From Crocinitomix sp. (GTDB lineage Bacteria > Bacteroidota > Bacteroidia > Flavobacteriales_D > Crocinitomicaceae): DNA of 64,000 bases. The stretch covers positions 43,571-107,570 of the forward strand of contig WTCE01000054.1 in NCBI GenBank assembly GCA_013138735.1. The letters run 5' to 3'. Shown piece after piece: positions 38,797-48,158 of this stretch. The first letter of the stretch is position 1. Every line of letters begins with the position of its first letter. Both the position numbers and the translations under genes were made by a program. Below the pieces are notes generated by a model. The model made no database searches. It saw nothing but the letters and a program-made list of their open reading frames with translations, and was not told the DNA's origin.

Positions 38797-38953
38797 CTAG
38801 TTAACTCACTGTAGTTATAGGTTGCTTTAATGCACGATTTTCATGAACTTAAAAAGGTTTAAGCGTATCAAAATACGGATTTGAGAATAGCATTATACAT
38901 GAAAGTGACTGTCCAGATCTTTGCTTTCGCAAGCGGGACACCAAACATTTTAA

Positions 38954-39229
38954 ATGAGATTGGACAAAATAGAAAAAGTCATAATGGAGTTTGATAATAG
39001 GCTACTTTCATCTTTTGTAAATCATGTTAATAATCATGATACACTAAATGATGAAGAAAAGCTTTTTCTAAATAAGATTTGGAAGGAAGCTAGCAAATTT
39101 GAGCTTTGGAATTACAAAGATTTAAGAATCGGCGCAAAGAATTCCCTCGAATATATAATGGAGCATTACCCAATGAGCAATAACGCTTGTAACAAAATAG
39201 TTAATGCAATTTCCTATGAATGGCGATAA
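38954..39229 (+). CDS. Hypothetical protein
   Basis: 91-aa ORF, no recognised motif. Confidence 0.4.
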   Translation: MRLDKIEKVIMEFDNRLLSSFVNHVNNHDTLNDEEKLFLNKIWKEASKFELWNYKDLRIGAKNSLEYIMEHYPMSNNACNKIVNAISYEWR

Positions 39230-39476
39230 AACATATCTCCATTTCAAATTATTAATCCAACTTAAGAAAAGAGCAACTAAGCAATCAAAAAAACGATTGT
39301 ACTGCATTATTTAACTTGCGATTTGACTTTACCACAAGATACAATCTCGCGGCAGCGAAAGAGAGGATCTTACTGGCAGCGAACTTTAGTATCAAACAAA
39401 AGTTCGTATATTTTAACCATCTTCACTGAAAACCCAATAACCCTCAATCTTTCACTTCATTGAAAAAGACAGAAAC

Positions 39477-39779
39477 ATGTTAAAAAAAATAGTTCTAAAT
39501 ATTCTAGGCAAAGGAGCTTCTGAATTAGCCTTGCGGAAGCAAACATATAAAAAAGTAAACAGCATAGTAAATACTGACCGATCAGAACCACTACTCCCTA
39601 ACACCTTAGATAATTACGTTGAAAAAGTAGCAAGAAATGCTTATAAAGTTTTAGATGAAGATATAGCAGCATTAAAAACTGCAGGCTTTTCTGAGGATGA
39701 AATTTTCGAACTCACAGTAACCGCTGCATTAAGCGCTGGCGCAGCGCGCGTAGAGCTTGCAAGTAATTTACTAGATTAA
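39477..39779 (+). CDS. AhpD/CMD-like small protein lacking CxxC
   Basis: AYKVLDEDIAALKTAGFSEDEIFELTVTAALSAGAAR resembles the AhpD-like helical core. Confidence 0.55.
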   Translation: MLKKIVLNILGKGASELALRKQTYKKVNSIVNTDRSEPLLPNTLDNYVEKVARNAYKVLDEDIAALKTAGFSEDEIFELTVTAALSAGAARVELASNLLD

Positions 39780-39789
39780 CAAATCAACT

Positions 39790-40380
39790 ATGAGACTATC
39801 GGTATTAACAAATGGACATTCTTTCTTACAGAAAGTTCAAATTAAAATCATCACAAAAATTATAGGACAAACACCAAGTCCTATTCTTGTACTTTCCTAC
39901 AAAAAAAAGTTTTTTGGCAAACACTATACTCCATGGCTTCAAAATTCTTTGCGAAAAACCAACCATTGGACCATTGGCGAGGTTGAATTAATGGGAGTTT
40001 ATATCTCCAAAAGTAATGGCTGTGAATATTGTACGGCCGATCATATAGCCGTGGCAAAGAATGCCCTTGATGAATCAGTTATAAGGGCTGTTTTGACGGA
40101 TATTGACACTGCACCAATTGATGTAAAAATGAAGGCAGTATTAAAGTTTTTGAATAAACTTTGTGTCAGTCCTAATGAAGTCTCAAAACGGGATATTATG
40201 GCATTAAAAAATGAAGGTTTAGACAGAGACGCAATAGAAGAAGCTATTCATGTATGCGGTATCTTCAGTGTTATGAATCGTTTGGCTGATGCATTTGACT
40301 TTGAAATGTCGACTGATTTGGAAAAAGTTGGTGAGTTTTTGTTTAAAAAAGGATATGGCGGAGGATGTTTGCGGGGATAA
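39790..40380 (+). CDS. Carboxymuconolactone decarboxylase/AhpD-like protein
   Basis: ELMGVYISKSNGCEYCTADHIAVAKNAL (CxxC...H), paired with the preceding ORF. Confidence 0.75.
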   Translation: MRLSVLTNGHSFLQKVQIKIITKIIGQTPSPILVLSYKKKFFGKHYTPWLQNSLRKTNHWTIGEVELMGVYISKSNGCEYCTADHIAVAKNALDESVIRAVLTDIDTAPIDVKMKAVLKFLNKLCVSPNEVSKRDIMALKNEGLDRDAIEEAIHVCGIFSVMNRLADAFDFEMSTDLEKVGEFLFKKGYGGGCLRG

Positions 40381-40663
40381 TAGATCGTTCTTAGATTACA
40401 GACATTAGATAAGTTATCAAAAACTTTTTCATCACAAGGTCTACCCGACCTTCTTTCCTATTGGTTTTTATCTTCAAAAATGCGTTTTGTTTCCATTGTG
40501 TTTTGAATGATCTTGCCGAATGCTGCGTATGCTAATCTTCACTTATGGAAAGACTAAACAATTATCATCCTCTTTCGTGATTTAGATCAATTGTAAAGCC
40601 GACTAAACAATGTAATTTTAGTAGGAGTGCACTATGCATTATTTAGACTAAAAATAAAATGAC

Positions 40664-42091
40664 ATGAAAAAGACTATTTCAAATTTCAAAGGCAATGGTG
40701 GTCAGATTGAAGCAGGTGATTTCTTAGTTTCGTTTGACAAAAACTCACTTGAAGAAAACACAGAAGTAAAAGCTTTTAAAGGGAAGAAAAATGTAGACTT
40801 AGTAAATAAAGAACTACTTAATGAAGGTGTGATCTCAGGCGCTATCACAGGTAAAGGTACAAGTTATGACATTCAATTGAATAATAAAAAGTTACTAAAG
40901 CCTGCGGTAATAACACTTAAATACAATAAGAAAGAACACGGTGATCTTAATGCCTTCTATAACTTACGTCTGGCTCAAGAACATGACGGACAAGTGTATC
41001 TTCTACCAACATTTTTTGATGATAAAAAGCAGATTATCTATGCTGAAACAAATCAGTTCAGTACGCTTGTTGCAACCTCCTTTTATATGATGGCAGGAAT
41101 AGCAATACCTATTCTGTTATCTATAGCACAAGCGGTGAAACGGAGTACTACTGACGTTAATTTCTTAAAGCCTGAAAGTATTGATGATACTGGTTTTTCT
41201 ATTGACAAAGAGAAGATGGAACTTAATATTAAAGGTAAAACATTAAAAGGTAAAGTCGCTAGTTGGCCTGCTCGCCCACCACGTAGACCTGATGAATGGA
41301 TTAAGAAGGATACGCTAGAAGGGCACTGTACTGATTGGGCATTTCTATTTGGCAGTCTCCTAATTAAAAGAGGTTATAAAGTGCGCTTAGTAACAGGTCG
41401 ATTCGCCGCATGGGCACATGACAAAAGTTCAATGGATGATCATATATGGGTAGAGGTCGTGATTGATGGGAAGGTCTATTTAGTAGATACGCTGACTCCT
41501 GGGAAAAGAATCAAGTTAATCCCGAGAGACAAAGCTTATGAGCTCTTTGAAGTGAATATCATAGATGAAGTACTTTGGAAGGAAAAAGTTGGCGATAAGT
41601 ATCACTCTTATCCTGTACGTAAGAATTTTAACCGAGATTGGTGGCAAAAATATAGTAGTGAAAAAATAGATTTTGAAACAAGTAGTAATGACATGTATGA
41701 CTTCATGGACAAAGCTGACGCTAATTATGAAAAATATAAAGACATCATAAAAATTGAGTATACAAATTATTCAAAACTTCTAAATAATGGAGGAAGTGGC
41801 ATAGAATGGATGGCTCAATGTGATAGAGAGGAAAAACATTTAGAACTCAGAGAACTCCAAATCAGTTGGGCTTATAATTTCTTAAGTGATCTTAAATATG
41901 CATTTGACGATAATGACATAAGTTGGTTAGGAGTGACAAGATACAAGAAGAAAAATATATATAGCCTTATAGAAAAGATAAAAATCAAGCGTAGAAAAAA
42001 GGCACAGGAAACTGCTCCGGAAGATTTTGTTAATAAGTTTGAGCATGCATTAAACTTTTGGGAAGAGTTATATTTTGAGAATTTGGATTAG
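40664..42091 (+). CDS. ZU5-like domain plus transglutaminase-like protein
   Basis: FKGNGGQIEAGDFLVSFDKNSLEENTEVKAF (ZU5-like); TM MMAGIAIPILLSIAQAV; LEGHCTDWAFLFGSLLIKRGYKVRLVTG...DDHIWVEV...VDTLTP Cys-His-Asp triad. Confidence 0.7.
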   Translation: MKKTISNFKGNGGQIEAGDFLVSFDKNSLEENTEVKAFKGKKNVDLVNKELLNEGVISGAITGKGTSYDIQLNNKKLLKPAVITLKYNKKEHGDLNAFYNLRLAQEHDGQVYLLPTFFDDKKQIIYAETNQFSTLVATSFYMMAGIAIPILLSIAQAVKRSTTDVNFLKPESIDDTGFSIDKEKMELNIKGKTLKGKVASWPARPPRRPDEWIKKDTLEGHCTDWAFLFGSLLIKRGYKVRLVTGRFAAWAHDKSSMDDHIWVEVVIDGKVYLVDTLTPGKRIKLIPRDKAYELFEVNIIDEVLWKEKVGDKYHSYPVRKNFNRDWWQKYSSEKIDFETSSNDMYDFMDKADANYEKYKDIIKIEYTNYSKLLNNGGSGIEWMAQCDREEKHLELRELQISWAYNFLSDLKYAFDDNDISWLGVTRYKKKNIYSLIEKIKIKRRKKAQETAPEDFVNKFEHALNFWEELYFENLD

Positions 42092-42381
42092 TGGGAAGGC
42101 AAAATTTCATAGGCAAACTTACACCCAGGTTCACCAATGGAGCGTCACTTGATACAATAAAAACCGGCAGGTAACACTGAGTAAAATTGGGGAAACTAAA
42201 ACCATATTTTTGAACGCCCCTATTCAGCTTTGACTTTATAATGACATAACATATCGAGGCAGATGTGAACAAAATAATTGCGCAAAATTCACGTTTTATT
42301 AGTGTTAAAAGATGAAATTAATACCTGAAAACAAATCGATTAAAGTTTTAATTTTCAGAACATTTTATAACTTTACTAGGC

Positions 42382-43020
42382 ATGATAAAAAACACGCTCA
42401 TAATACTATTGATAGTTGTATCATCAGGTTTAAAGGCTCAAATAAGAGTTGATAAATTTGATTTAACCATTGAGACAGAACTATCTGATACGCTGCAAAA
42501 AATCTATGAGAAATTTTTAAATGAGGATGTTCAAAAAGTTTCCATTGTAAAACTTAAAAAAAAATATGATCACACCGCTTATTATCATTTTTTAAAAAAC
42601 AAAAAGTTCTATCAACGTCGTAAAAAATGGATAAAAGCTAAATCTTATGAGGGGTCTATAATTAAATTCGGTAAACGATACAAGATGAAACATCTAGATT
42701 CTATGGTGTTTCACGAAAGGTTTGAAGGGATTCAAAAAGAGTTTATCCAGTCAGAATTCATTTTGGATAGTGCAGAGACAAGAATGGCATTTAGTGAAAT
42801 GTTTAATGGCGCCAAAAATGAAATTATGGACATGTGTTATATTCCAAGGCATGCAGTTGTGTTTTACAATGCTAAAGGAAAAATAACAGGTATTTATGAA
42901 ATTTGTTTTGAATGTTCAAATGTTAAAATTGGTATAGTAGGAATCAGAATGTTTGCAAGGTACTCACCTTACATAAAAAGTTTATTTGAAAAATATGACG
43001 AAGAATTAAAAAAGAAGTAG
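42382..43020 (+). CDS. Secreted hypothetical protein
   Basis: Signal peptide MIKNTLIILLIVVSSGLKAQ. Confidence 0.55.
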   Translation: MIKNTLIILLIVVSSGLKAQIRVDKFDLTIETELSDTLQKIYEKFLNEDVQKVSIVKLKKKYDHTAYYHFLKNKKFYQRRKKWIKAKSYEGSIIKFGKRYKMKHLDSMVFHERFEGIQKEFIQSEFILDSAETRMAFSEMFNGAKNEIMDMCYIPRHAVVFYNAKGKITGIYEICFECSNVKIGIVGIRMFARYSPYIKSLFEKYDEELKKK

Positions 43021-43264
43021 CGACTTCCCATTTGCCTAAATGAATAATAGCCCGCTACCGCGAGTCTCGATAGATTTCGGGAGTAAATCGTGGTTTTAGT
43101 CATCACCACCCTATTCCTCATTATTCTGTTTATATTTAGTCCATCATTAATCCAACGCCTCTTTTTAATTGCTTCACTGTAATTTGAGTTTTGTGGGATT
43201 GATACGATTAACCTATGATAAACGGATGCACTGCTCCAACTTATCTACAACCTAAATATTAGCT

Positions 43265-44650
43265 ATGGCAAAAAATGAGCATAAATTTGGATTAGCACTT
43301 TCTGGAGGAGGATATAGAGCGGCTACCTATCACATTGGCACGTTTAGGGCGTTAAGAAAAATGGATCTTCTAGACAAGATTGATGTGATATCAACCAATT
43401 CAGGAGGATCAATTGCCGGGGCTTGTTATTCTTTACATCATGCTGATTTCGAAAAGTTTGAAAATTTACTGGTCAAAGGGGTTCAAAAAAGTGTGATTGG
43501 CAGGTTGATCAAAACACCGCGATTTTTCATTCCTGTTCTCATTATGCTTGGCATAATTTTCTTCGCTATTGCCTTGTTTTTCACGAGTTATGCTTGGTTA
43601 AATATTTTCATAGGACCCGCTTTTATCATAGCGTTCCTATATGGCCAATATGAGATCCTGCCCATTAGTAGAATTATAGAAAAGATTTATGATGATATAT
43701 TCTATCAAAAGGCAACGTTGGGTGAGCTATCGGATAAATTTGAGACGGTGATCAACTCGACCAATTTAGATACAGGCAGAATTTTTCATTTTTCACAAGA
43801 CCTGATGCAAGACACTACGTATGCTAAGAATCTGAAAAAGCAAAGGGCAAAGTTGAATAAAAAGCTAAAAGAAACGAAAGATGAGAAGGAAATAGAAAAA
43901 TTAAAAGCGGCGTTAAAAAAAATACCGACAGAAATTAGTTTTGATCCAACAGGTTTCCCTGTATCCAGAGCAGTAATGGCCTCATCATCCGTTCCATTTG
44001 CTTTTACTCCTGTAAAAATTGCTCAAAAATATTTTACCTCACCAGAATCATTTCAACTATTTAAACCAAGATTAGTAGATGGCGGAGTTTATGATAATCA
44101 AGGCATTCATAAAATCACACATCCACAAAGTTCCTACTACTGCAAAAATGTGATTGTGAGTGATGCAGGTACCAAACTCCCCTTTGAAGATAATTATAGA
44201 AATATGTTCACCTTATTAGTGCGCACAAGTTCTGTGTTTATGGCAAGAATTAAGAACCTTCAAAAGATGAGTAGTGTACATAGCATTCCGCAAGCGGCTG
44301 ATTCTATTGTAGCGTATCAATCTCTTGGTGATGATCTTGATGAGACCATCAATAATTTTATCGAAGGACTTCAATTTGGCTACATACCAGCTGAAGTAAT
44401 CGCTGCGCATAATATCCCTGAAAAGTATTTCATTGATAAAAATTGGACAGCCATTAAGGAACTAATTATTGAGAATTTAGCTTTCTCTCATTTACTAGAA
44501 CAAGGCTGTACTGCAAAGGAATTGGAAACAGCAAGGTCAGTTTCGACCAATTTAACGCCACTAAAAGATGCAGAAACAAAAGCCTTGATTAAACATGCCG
44601 AAGCGATTACGGAGATTCAAGTAAAGTTATATTTGCCGCATATTTTGTAA
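43265..44650 (+). CDS. Patatin-like phospholipase with internal TM hairpin
   Basis: LALSGGGYRAATYHIGTFRAL, STNSGGSIAGA (GxSxG-type), VDGGVYDNQG (DGG); two TM helices FFIPVLIMLGIIFFAIALFF / WLNIFIGPAFIIAFLYG. Confidence 0.88.
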   Translation: MAKNEHKFGLALSGGGYRAATYHIGTFRALRKMDLLDKIDVISTNSGGSIAGACYSLHHADFEKFENLLVKGVQKSVIGRLIKTPRFFIPVLIMLGIIFFAIALFFTSYAWLNIFIGPAFIIAFLYGQYEILPISRIIEKIYDDIFYQKATLGELSDKFETVINSTNLDTGRIFHFSQDLMQDTTYAKNLKKQRAKLNKKLKETKDEKEIEKLKAALKKIPTEISFDPTGFPVSRAVMASSSVPFAFTPVKIAQKYFTSPESFQLFKPRLVDGGVYDNQGIHKITHPQSSYYCKNVIVSDAGTKLPFEDNYRNMFTLLVRTSSVFMARIKNLQKMSSVHSIPQAADSIVAYQSLGDDLDETINNFIEGLQFGYIPAEVIAAHNIPEKYFIDKNWTAIKELIIENLAFSHLLEQGCTAKELETARSVSTNLTPLKDAETKALIKHAEAITEIQVKLYLPHIL

Positions 44651-44697
44651 GGCGAGCTTCGTTATTGAATCTCGCGTTGGCAGGCTAGTCTTAAACC

Positions 44698-44732
44698 AAA
44701 AAAAGCCCCAACAGTCATAGTTGAGGCTTCAA
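44698..44732 (-). terminator. Rho-independent terminator for the minus-strand gene
   Basis: AAGCCCCAAC...GTTGAGGCTT stem with A-run on + (T-run on -). Confidence 0.65.
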
Positions 44733-44752
44733 TATTGTGATTTATTATAGAA

Positions 44753-45034
44753 TTACTCTACAGTAATACAGCCATCTTTGATTATCACTTTCGCTCCGTT
44801 TTTTACTTTAACCCATCCGCAAGAAGTATTAATTTCAACTTCTGATGCACTTGTTTGAATAGTACTAGAACCTGAAGTAGAACTTCTAAACTCCACCTCT
44901 TGAGTAGAACCATTTGATTTCACTTCCATGGTATAGTTTTTAGAATCCTTGTTGTAGTACTTAATTGTAAATGCACTCGCTACGTTCGCTAAGAAAATAA
45001 AAGCCAACGTAAATAACATCATTTTTAATTTCAT
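44753..45034 (-). CDS. Small secreted hypothetical protein
   Basis: Signal peptide MKLKMMLFTLAFIFLANVASA. Confidence 0.6.
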   Translation of the reverse strand: MKLKMMLFTLAFIFLANVASAFTIKYYNKDSKNYTMEVKSNGSTQEVEFRSSTSGSSTIQTSASEVEINTSCGWVKVKNGAKVIIKDGCITVE

Positions 45035-45215
45035 GATTTTTGTTTTTTAATTTTATGAATATACGTTTATTTCAATAGAGTAAATATAGGAATATTATCA
45101 ATAAAACCTTTTACTGCCAGATCATTACATCTCACATAAACCTAGCTCTACTCCTATTCTACCTCTCCGAAAACCCCTTCAATTCACCCAAAAAATCAGC
45201 AAATAAAATATTACC

Positions 45216-46721
45216 TCACAACTTCGCCTCAATATTTTTCTTTCGCTGGTTAATATATTCGGAATCTGGAAATAACTTAACTGCCTTCTCTACCCATTCC
45301 ATAGCAAGTGCATACTGTTTTTCGCGGTAATAATAAATTGCAATATCTGAATACGAACCGGCAATTTCTTCATTCAACTCTTCATCTTCGTAATCATAAT
45401 CTTTTAAGAGTTGATCGAGTTCTGGCAACGCGTAAAGTCCCTCTTTCTCCATATTTGAATTGAAGGCCTCTGCGACCTGCTCGCATATTATCAAAATCAT
45501 AAAGCCTTTAATATCTTCTGATTCTTCTAAAAAAGGATATGTTGTCGTATAATAAGCCAATGTGTCCACGATTGTAGTCATCTCCAAATCATCATTAAGC
45601 CAAGCAATATCATAAAATAAATAACCAATAAGTAGGCCCCCAAACACATTTTGAATCTCCAAATTTTTAGGATTATATGCTAATCCTTCTGCAGCACTAT
45701 CAAATGCTTTATCGCGTTCACCCTTCTTGAAATAATAATACATGTCATTCGACAAAAAACTACTCATAATGAGATTTTTATCACCATCCCGCTTTAATTT
45801 TTTTAGCACCAATGATTTAGTACTGTCGCTAAACTCAAAGTCCCTTCTTTCATTTAAAGCTATATAATAAACATGCGTAAGGTTACTTTTTAAACGATCT
45901 AAAACTGCCTTTTTTCGAGTTAAATCATACATTTGAAGCATATAATCCATGATTAAAACATTATCGTAAGTCATATCCTCAACTGCCAAATCCATGGCGC
46001 CGTACTTCAAATATCCAAATCGATTATCTGCATAATTGTCATTTCCAATTGTTAATAATTCGGTGGCCTTTAAATACTCACCTCCTTCAATTGCCAAGAT
46101 TCCCTTCTTCATTAAATCTAATCCAGCCAACTCTTGCAGGGTAATTCTATTCGTTGTATTGAAATGTTTATCAATGAGGCCGAATCCATAATTATTGGCT
46201 TGAGATTTTGTAATTACAGCCATACTAATCAGATCATTGATAGCGCGTGTTTTTGTTTCCTCTGTCCAAGTTAAATAGGCTGATTTTGTATCATATTCTA
46301 GAATAATATATTCGCTTTGAGGATAAGCAATGAGTTGCAATCCTCCTCCATTTTCAGCTAGTCGGTATGGAATATCCAATTCAACTAAAATGATTGCTTG
46401 AATAGCCCTTGCACTAATAGAATTATGTAGTCCTGACACAAAAAAATCGGCCATATCCGCTTCATTGTTATGCAGTTTGAAAAATTTCTTTTCTACGGCC
46501 TTGCTGATGCGATCAATCCTTTTCTTCTTTGAATCCTGATCAAATTGCCGTAAATCTTTCACTAATTCTTCGACATTTCTTTCATAGACTTTTAATAACG
46601 GTAAATCTGCCTCTGCATCTTGAAAAAAATAGGATAAATTAGTGTAAATAGAGTTCTTGGCCGATAATTCAGTCGAAAAAAGCAAGGCTACGATTAGAAT
46701 ACACAGGGAAAGAAATCTCAT
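45216..46721 (-). CDS. TPR-containing secreted protein
   Basis: Signal peptide; C-terminal TPR-like SYSDIAIYYYREKQYALAMEWVEKAVKLFPDSEYIN. Confidence 0.7.
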   Translation of the reverse strand: MRFLSLCILIVALLFSTELSAKNSIYTNLSYFFQDAEADLPLLKVYERNVEELVKDLRQFDQDSKKKRIDRISKAVEKKFFKLHNNEADMADFFVSGLHNSISARAIQAIILVELDIPYRLAENGGGLQLIAYPQSEYIILEYDTKSAYLTWTEETKTRAINDLISMAVITKSQANNYGFGLIDKHFNTTNRITLQELAGLDLMKKGILAIEGGEYLKATELLTIGNDNYADNRFGYLKYGAMDLAVEDMTYDNVLIMDYMLQMYDLTRKKAVLDRLKSNLTHVYYIALNERRDFEFSDSTKSLVLKKLKRDGDKNLIMSSFLSNDMYYYFKKGERDKAFDSAAEGLAYNPKNLEIQNVFGGLLIGYLFYDIAWLNDDLEMTTIVDTLAYYTTTYPFLEESEDIKGFMILIICEQVAEAFNSNMEKEGLYALPELDQLLKDYDYEDEELNEEIAGSYSDIAIYYYREKQYALAMEWVEKAVKLFPDSEYINQRKKNIEAKL

Positions 46722-46951
46722 AGTGTAGCAAAACTAATTAAATATTTAATTTGTCGGGAGCTCCGCAACGCAGTTTCTCCCTGCCGCCCCGAGATTCCAT
46801 CTCCTTAACAGGTCAATAGACCTGTTCAATCAACTATTGTAAAAGAAATTCAAGAAAAATGATTCGAAAAAAATCTCTCACAAGCCTGCTAGAATTTGTA
46901 TTTTTAATTTCGCTAACAGCTGTTGGAGAAATACAATGAAAAATTGAAATT

Positions 46952-47392
46952 TTGAAAAACTTTATACTATTATTCTGTATTGCAACTTGCTTAAGTTGTT
47001 CTACCAAACTAGATCAAAGCAAGGCCGATATTATTGGTTGTTGGGAATTAGCTGCGATTGACGGAGCTAACGACCATGATATAATCAACTATATAAATTA
47101 TAGTGATCAATCTGCAATCAACTATTGGGGGGCCAACACAGAATATGGGTTTCTTATGAGCAGTTCCGAAATTCGTTATGAACTAAAATTGGATGCGGAT
47201 GAAAACATTCTCTTAAATGTTTACTCGGAAATGGATACAACAATTTCAAAAATAGCCATAATTGAAAATTCAACATTAGACTGTACTGTTCTGAATAGCG
47301 ACAAAACATGGTCGTTCAAAAAAATTGAACAAAGTAAACTGGATAGTATTATCTCTTCTGCAATTGACCCTAGTCAATTTAATGGGTATTAA
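46952..47392 (+). CDS. Hypothetical lipoprotein
   Basis: Lipobox ATCLSCSTK, ADIIGCWEL. Confidence 0.6.
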   Translation: MKNFILLFCIATCLSCSTKLDQSKADIIGCWELAAIDGANDHDIINYINYSDQSAINYWGANTEYGFLMSSSEIRYELKLDADENILLNVYSEMDTTISKIAIIENSTLDCTVLNSDKTWSFKKIEQSKLDSIISSAIDPSQFNGY

Positions 47393-47507
47393 GATCACAA
47401 TTTGCCAACTCGAGCATAAAAGCCAATGTCAAGAGGTTTCAAAACAAACCGAATGTTTATCTTGCTGTACGCATGAAAAGTAAAAATTAAAGCATGAAGA
47501 GTAACAA

Positions 47508-47996
47508 ATGGGCAACCTCAACTGTTTTATAAATATGAACATAAGACTACTATTTTCAATTACTTGTTTGCTTCTTATCAGTTGTGCGAAATCGCAAATA
47601 AAAAGGAATGCATGCGCTGGAGACGCTGGTTATTTAGTTCTAGATAGTTGCAGTATTTTTTTTAACAATATAATTACGCCGAATGCAGACGGAATAAATG
47701 ATAATTTCCCAAATTACTGCGGATGTCCTGCAGCAGAAGAATTCTCGATTTCAGTAAAAGATCGCAATAAGGTACTTTTTGAAACCACCGATCCAAATGA
47801 CATATTATGGGATGGAACATACGAAGGAAAAGAAGTTAAAGAAGGCGTTTATGATTTTTTCTTTCGAGCAAAAATTGGAGCTATTAATTCTAGTTTTGAT
47901 GGGACCATAACCTTAATTCGTGATATCAGTAAACCGATCAAAGTAAATAATTATTCTTGTGTGTATAATAATACTGATCCCCTAATCATTAAGTAG
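47508..47996 (+). CDS. Lipoprotein consisting mainly of a CHU_C-type domain
   Basis: CLLLISCAKS lipobox; NNIITPNADGINDNF ... SVKDRNKVLFETTDPNDILWDGTYEGKEVKEGVYDFFFRAKI. Confidence 0.75.
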   Translation: MGNLNCFINMNIRLLFSITCLLLISCAKSQIKRNACAGDAGYLVLDSCSIFFNNIITPNADGINDNFPNYCGCPAAEEFSISVKDRNKVLFETTDPNDILWDGTYEGKEVKEGVYDFFFRAKIGAINSSFDGTITLIRDISKPIKVNNYSCVYNNTDPLIIK

Positions 47997-48033
47997 CAGA
48001 ATAAAACATCTAGTCAAAAAATAAAATTCTCTT

Positions 48034-48157
48034 CTACAAAATCTCCTTGGCTTTAACCTCTTCAATACCTCCTTATTTAACCTCCTCTTCCACTGTGAAA
48101 AAAATCGTATCAATCAGAAGGTTTGTTTTATCCAATATGTTCCGTACCATTTGAGGA
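48034..48157 (-). pseudogene. Truncated duplicate of the C-terminal part of the nucleotidyltransferase ORF at 53548..53814
   Basis: 124 bp aligns without gaps to 53548..53671; rc encodes PQMVRNILDKTNLLIDTIFFTVEEEVK*GGIEEVKAKEIL* with an in-frame stop. Confidence 0.88.
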
Positions 48158-48158
48158 A

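Noticed and set aside
36400-45000. Integron cassette array interpretation of small genes separated by long intergenic repeats
   Set aside because: No integrase seen, and the dispersed repeats do not show clear attC features or consistent placement at gene 3' ends.
46807-46826. AACAGGTC-AATA-GACCTGTT hairpin as a terminator
   Set aside because: Lies between divergent genes and has no T-run; function unclear.
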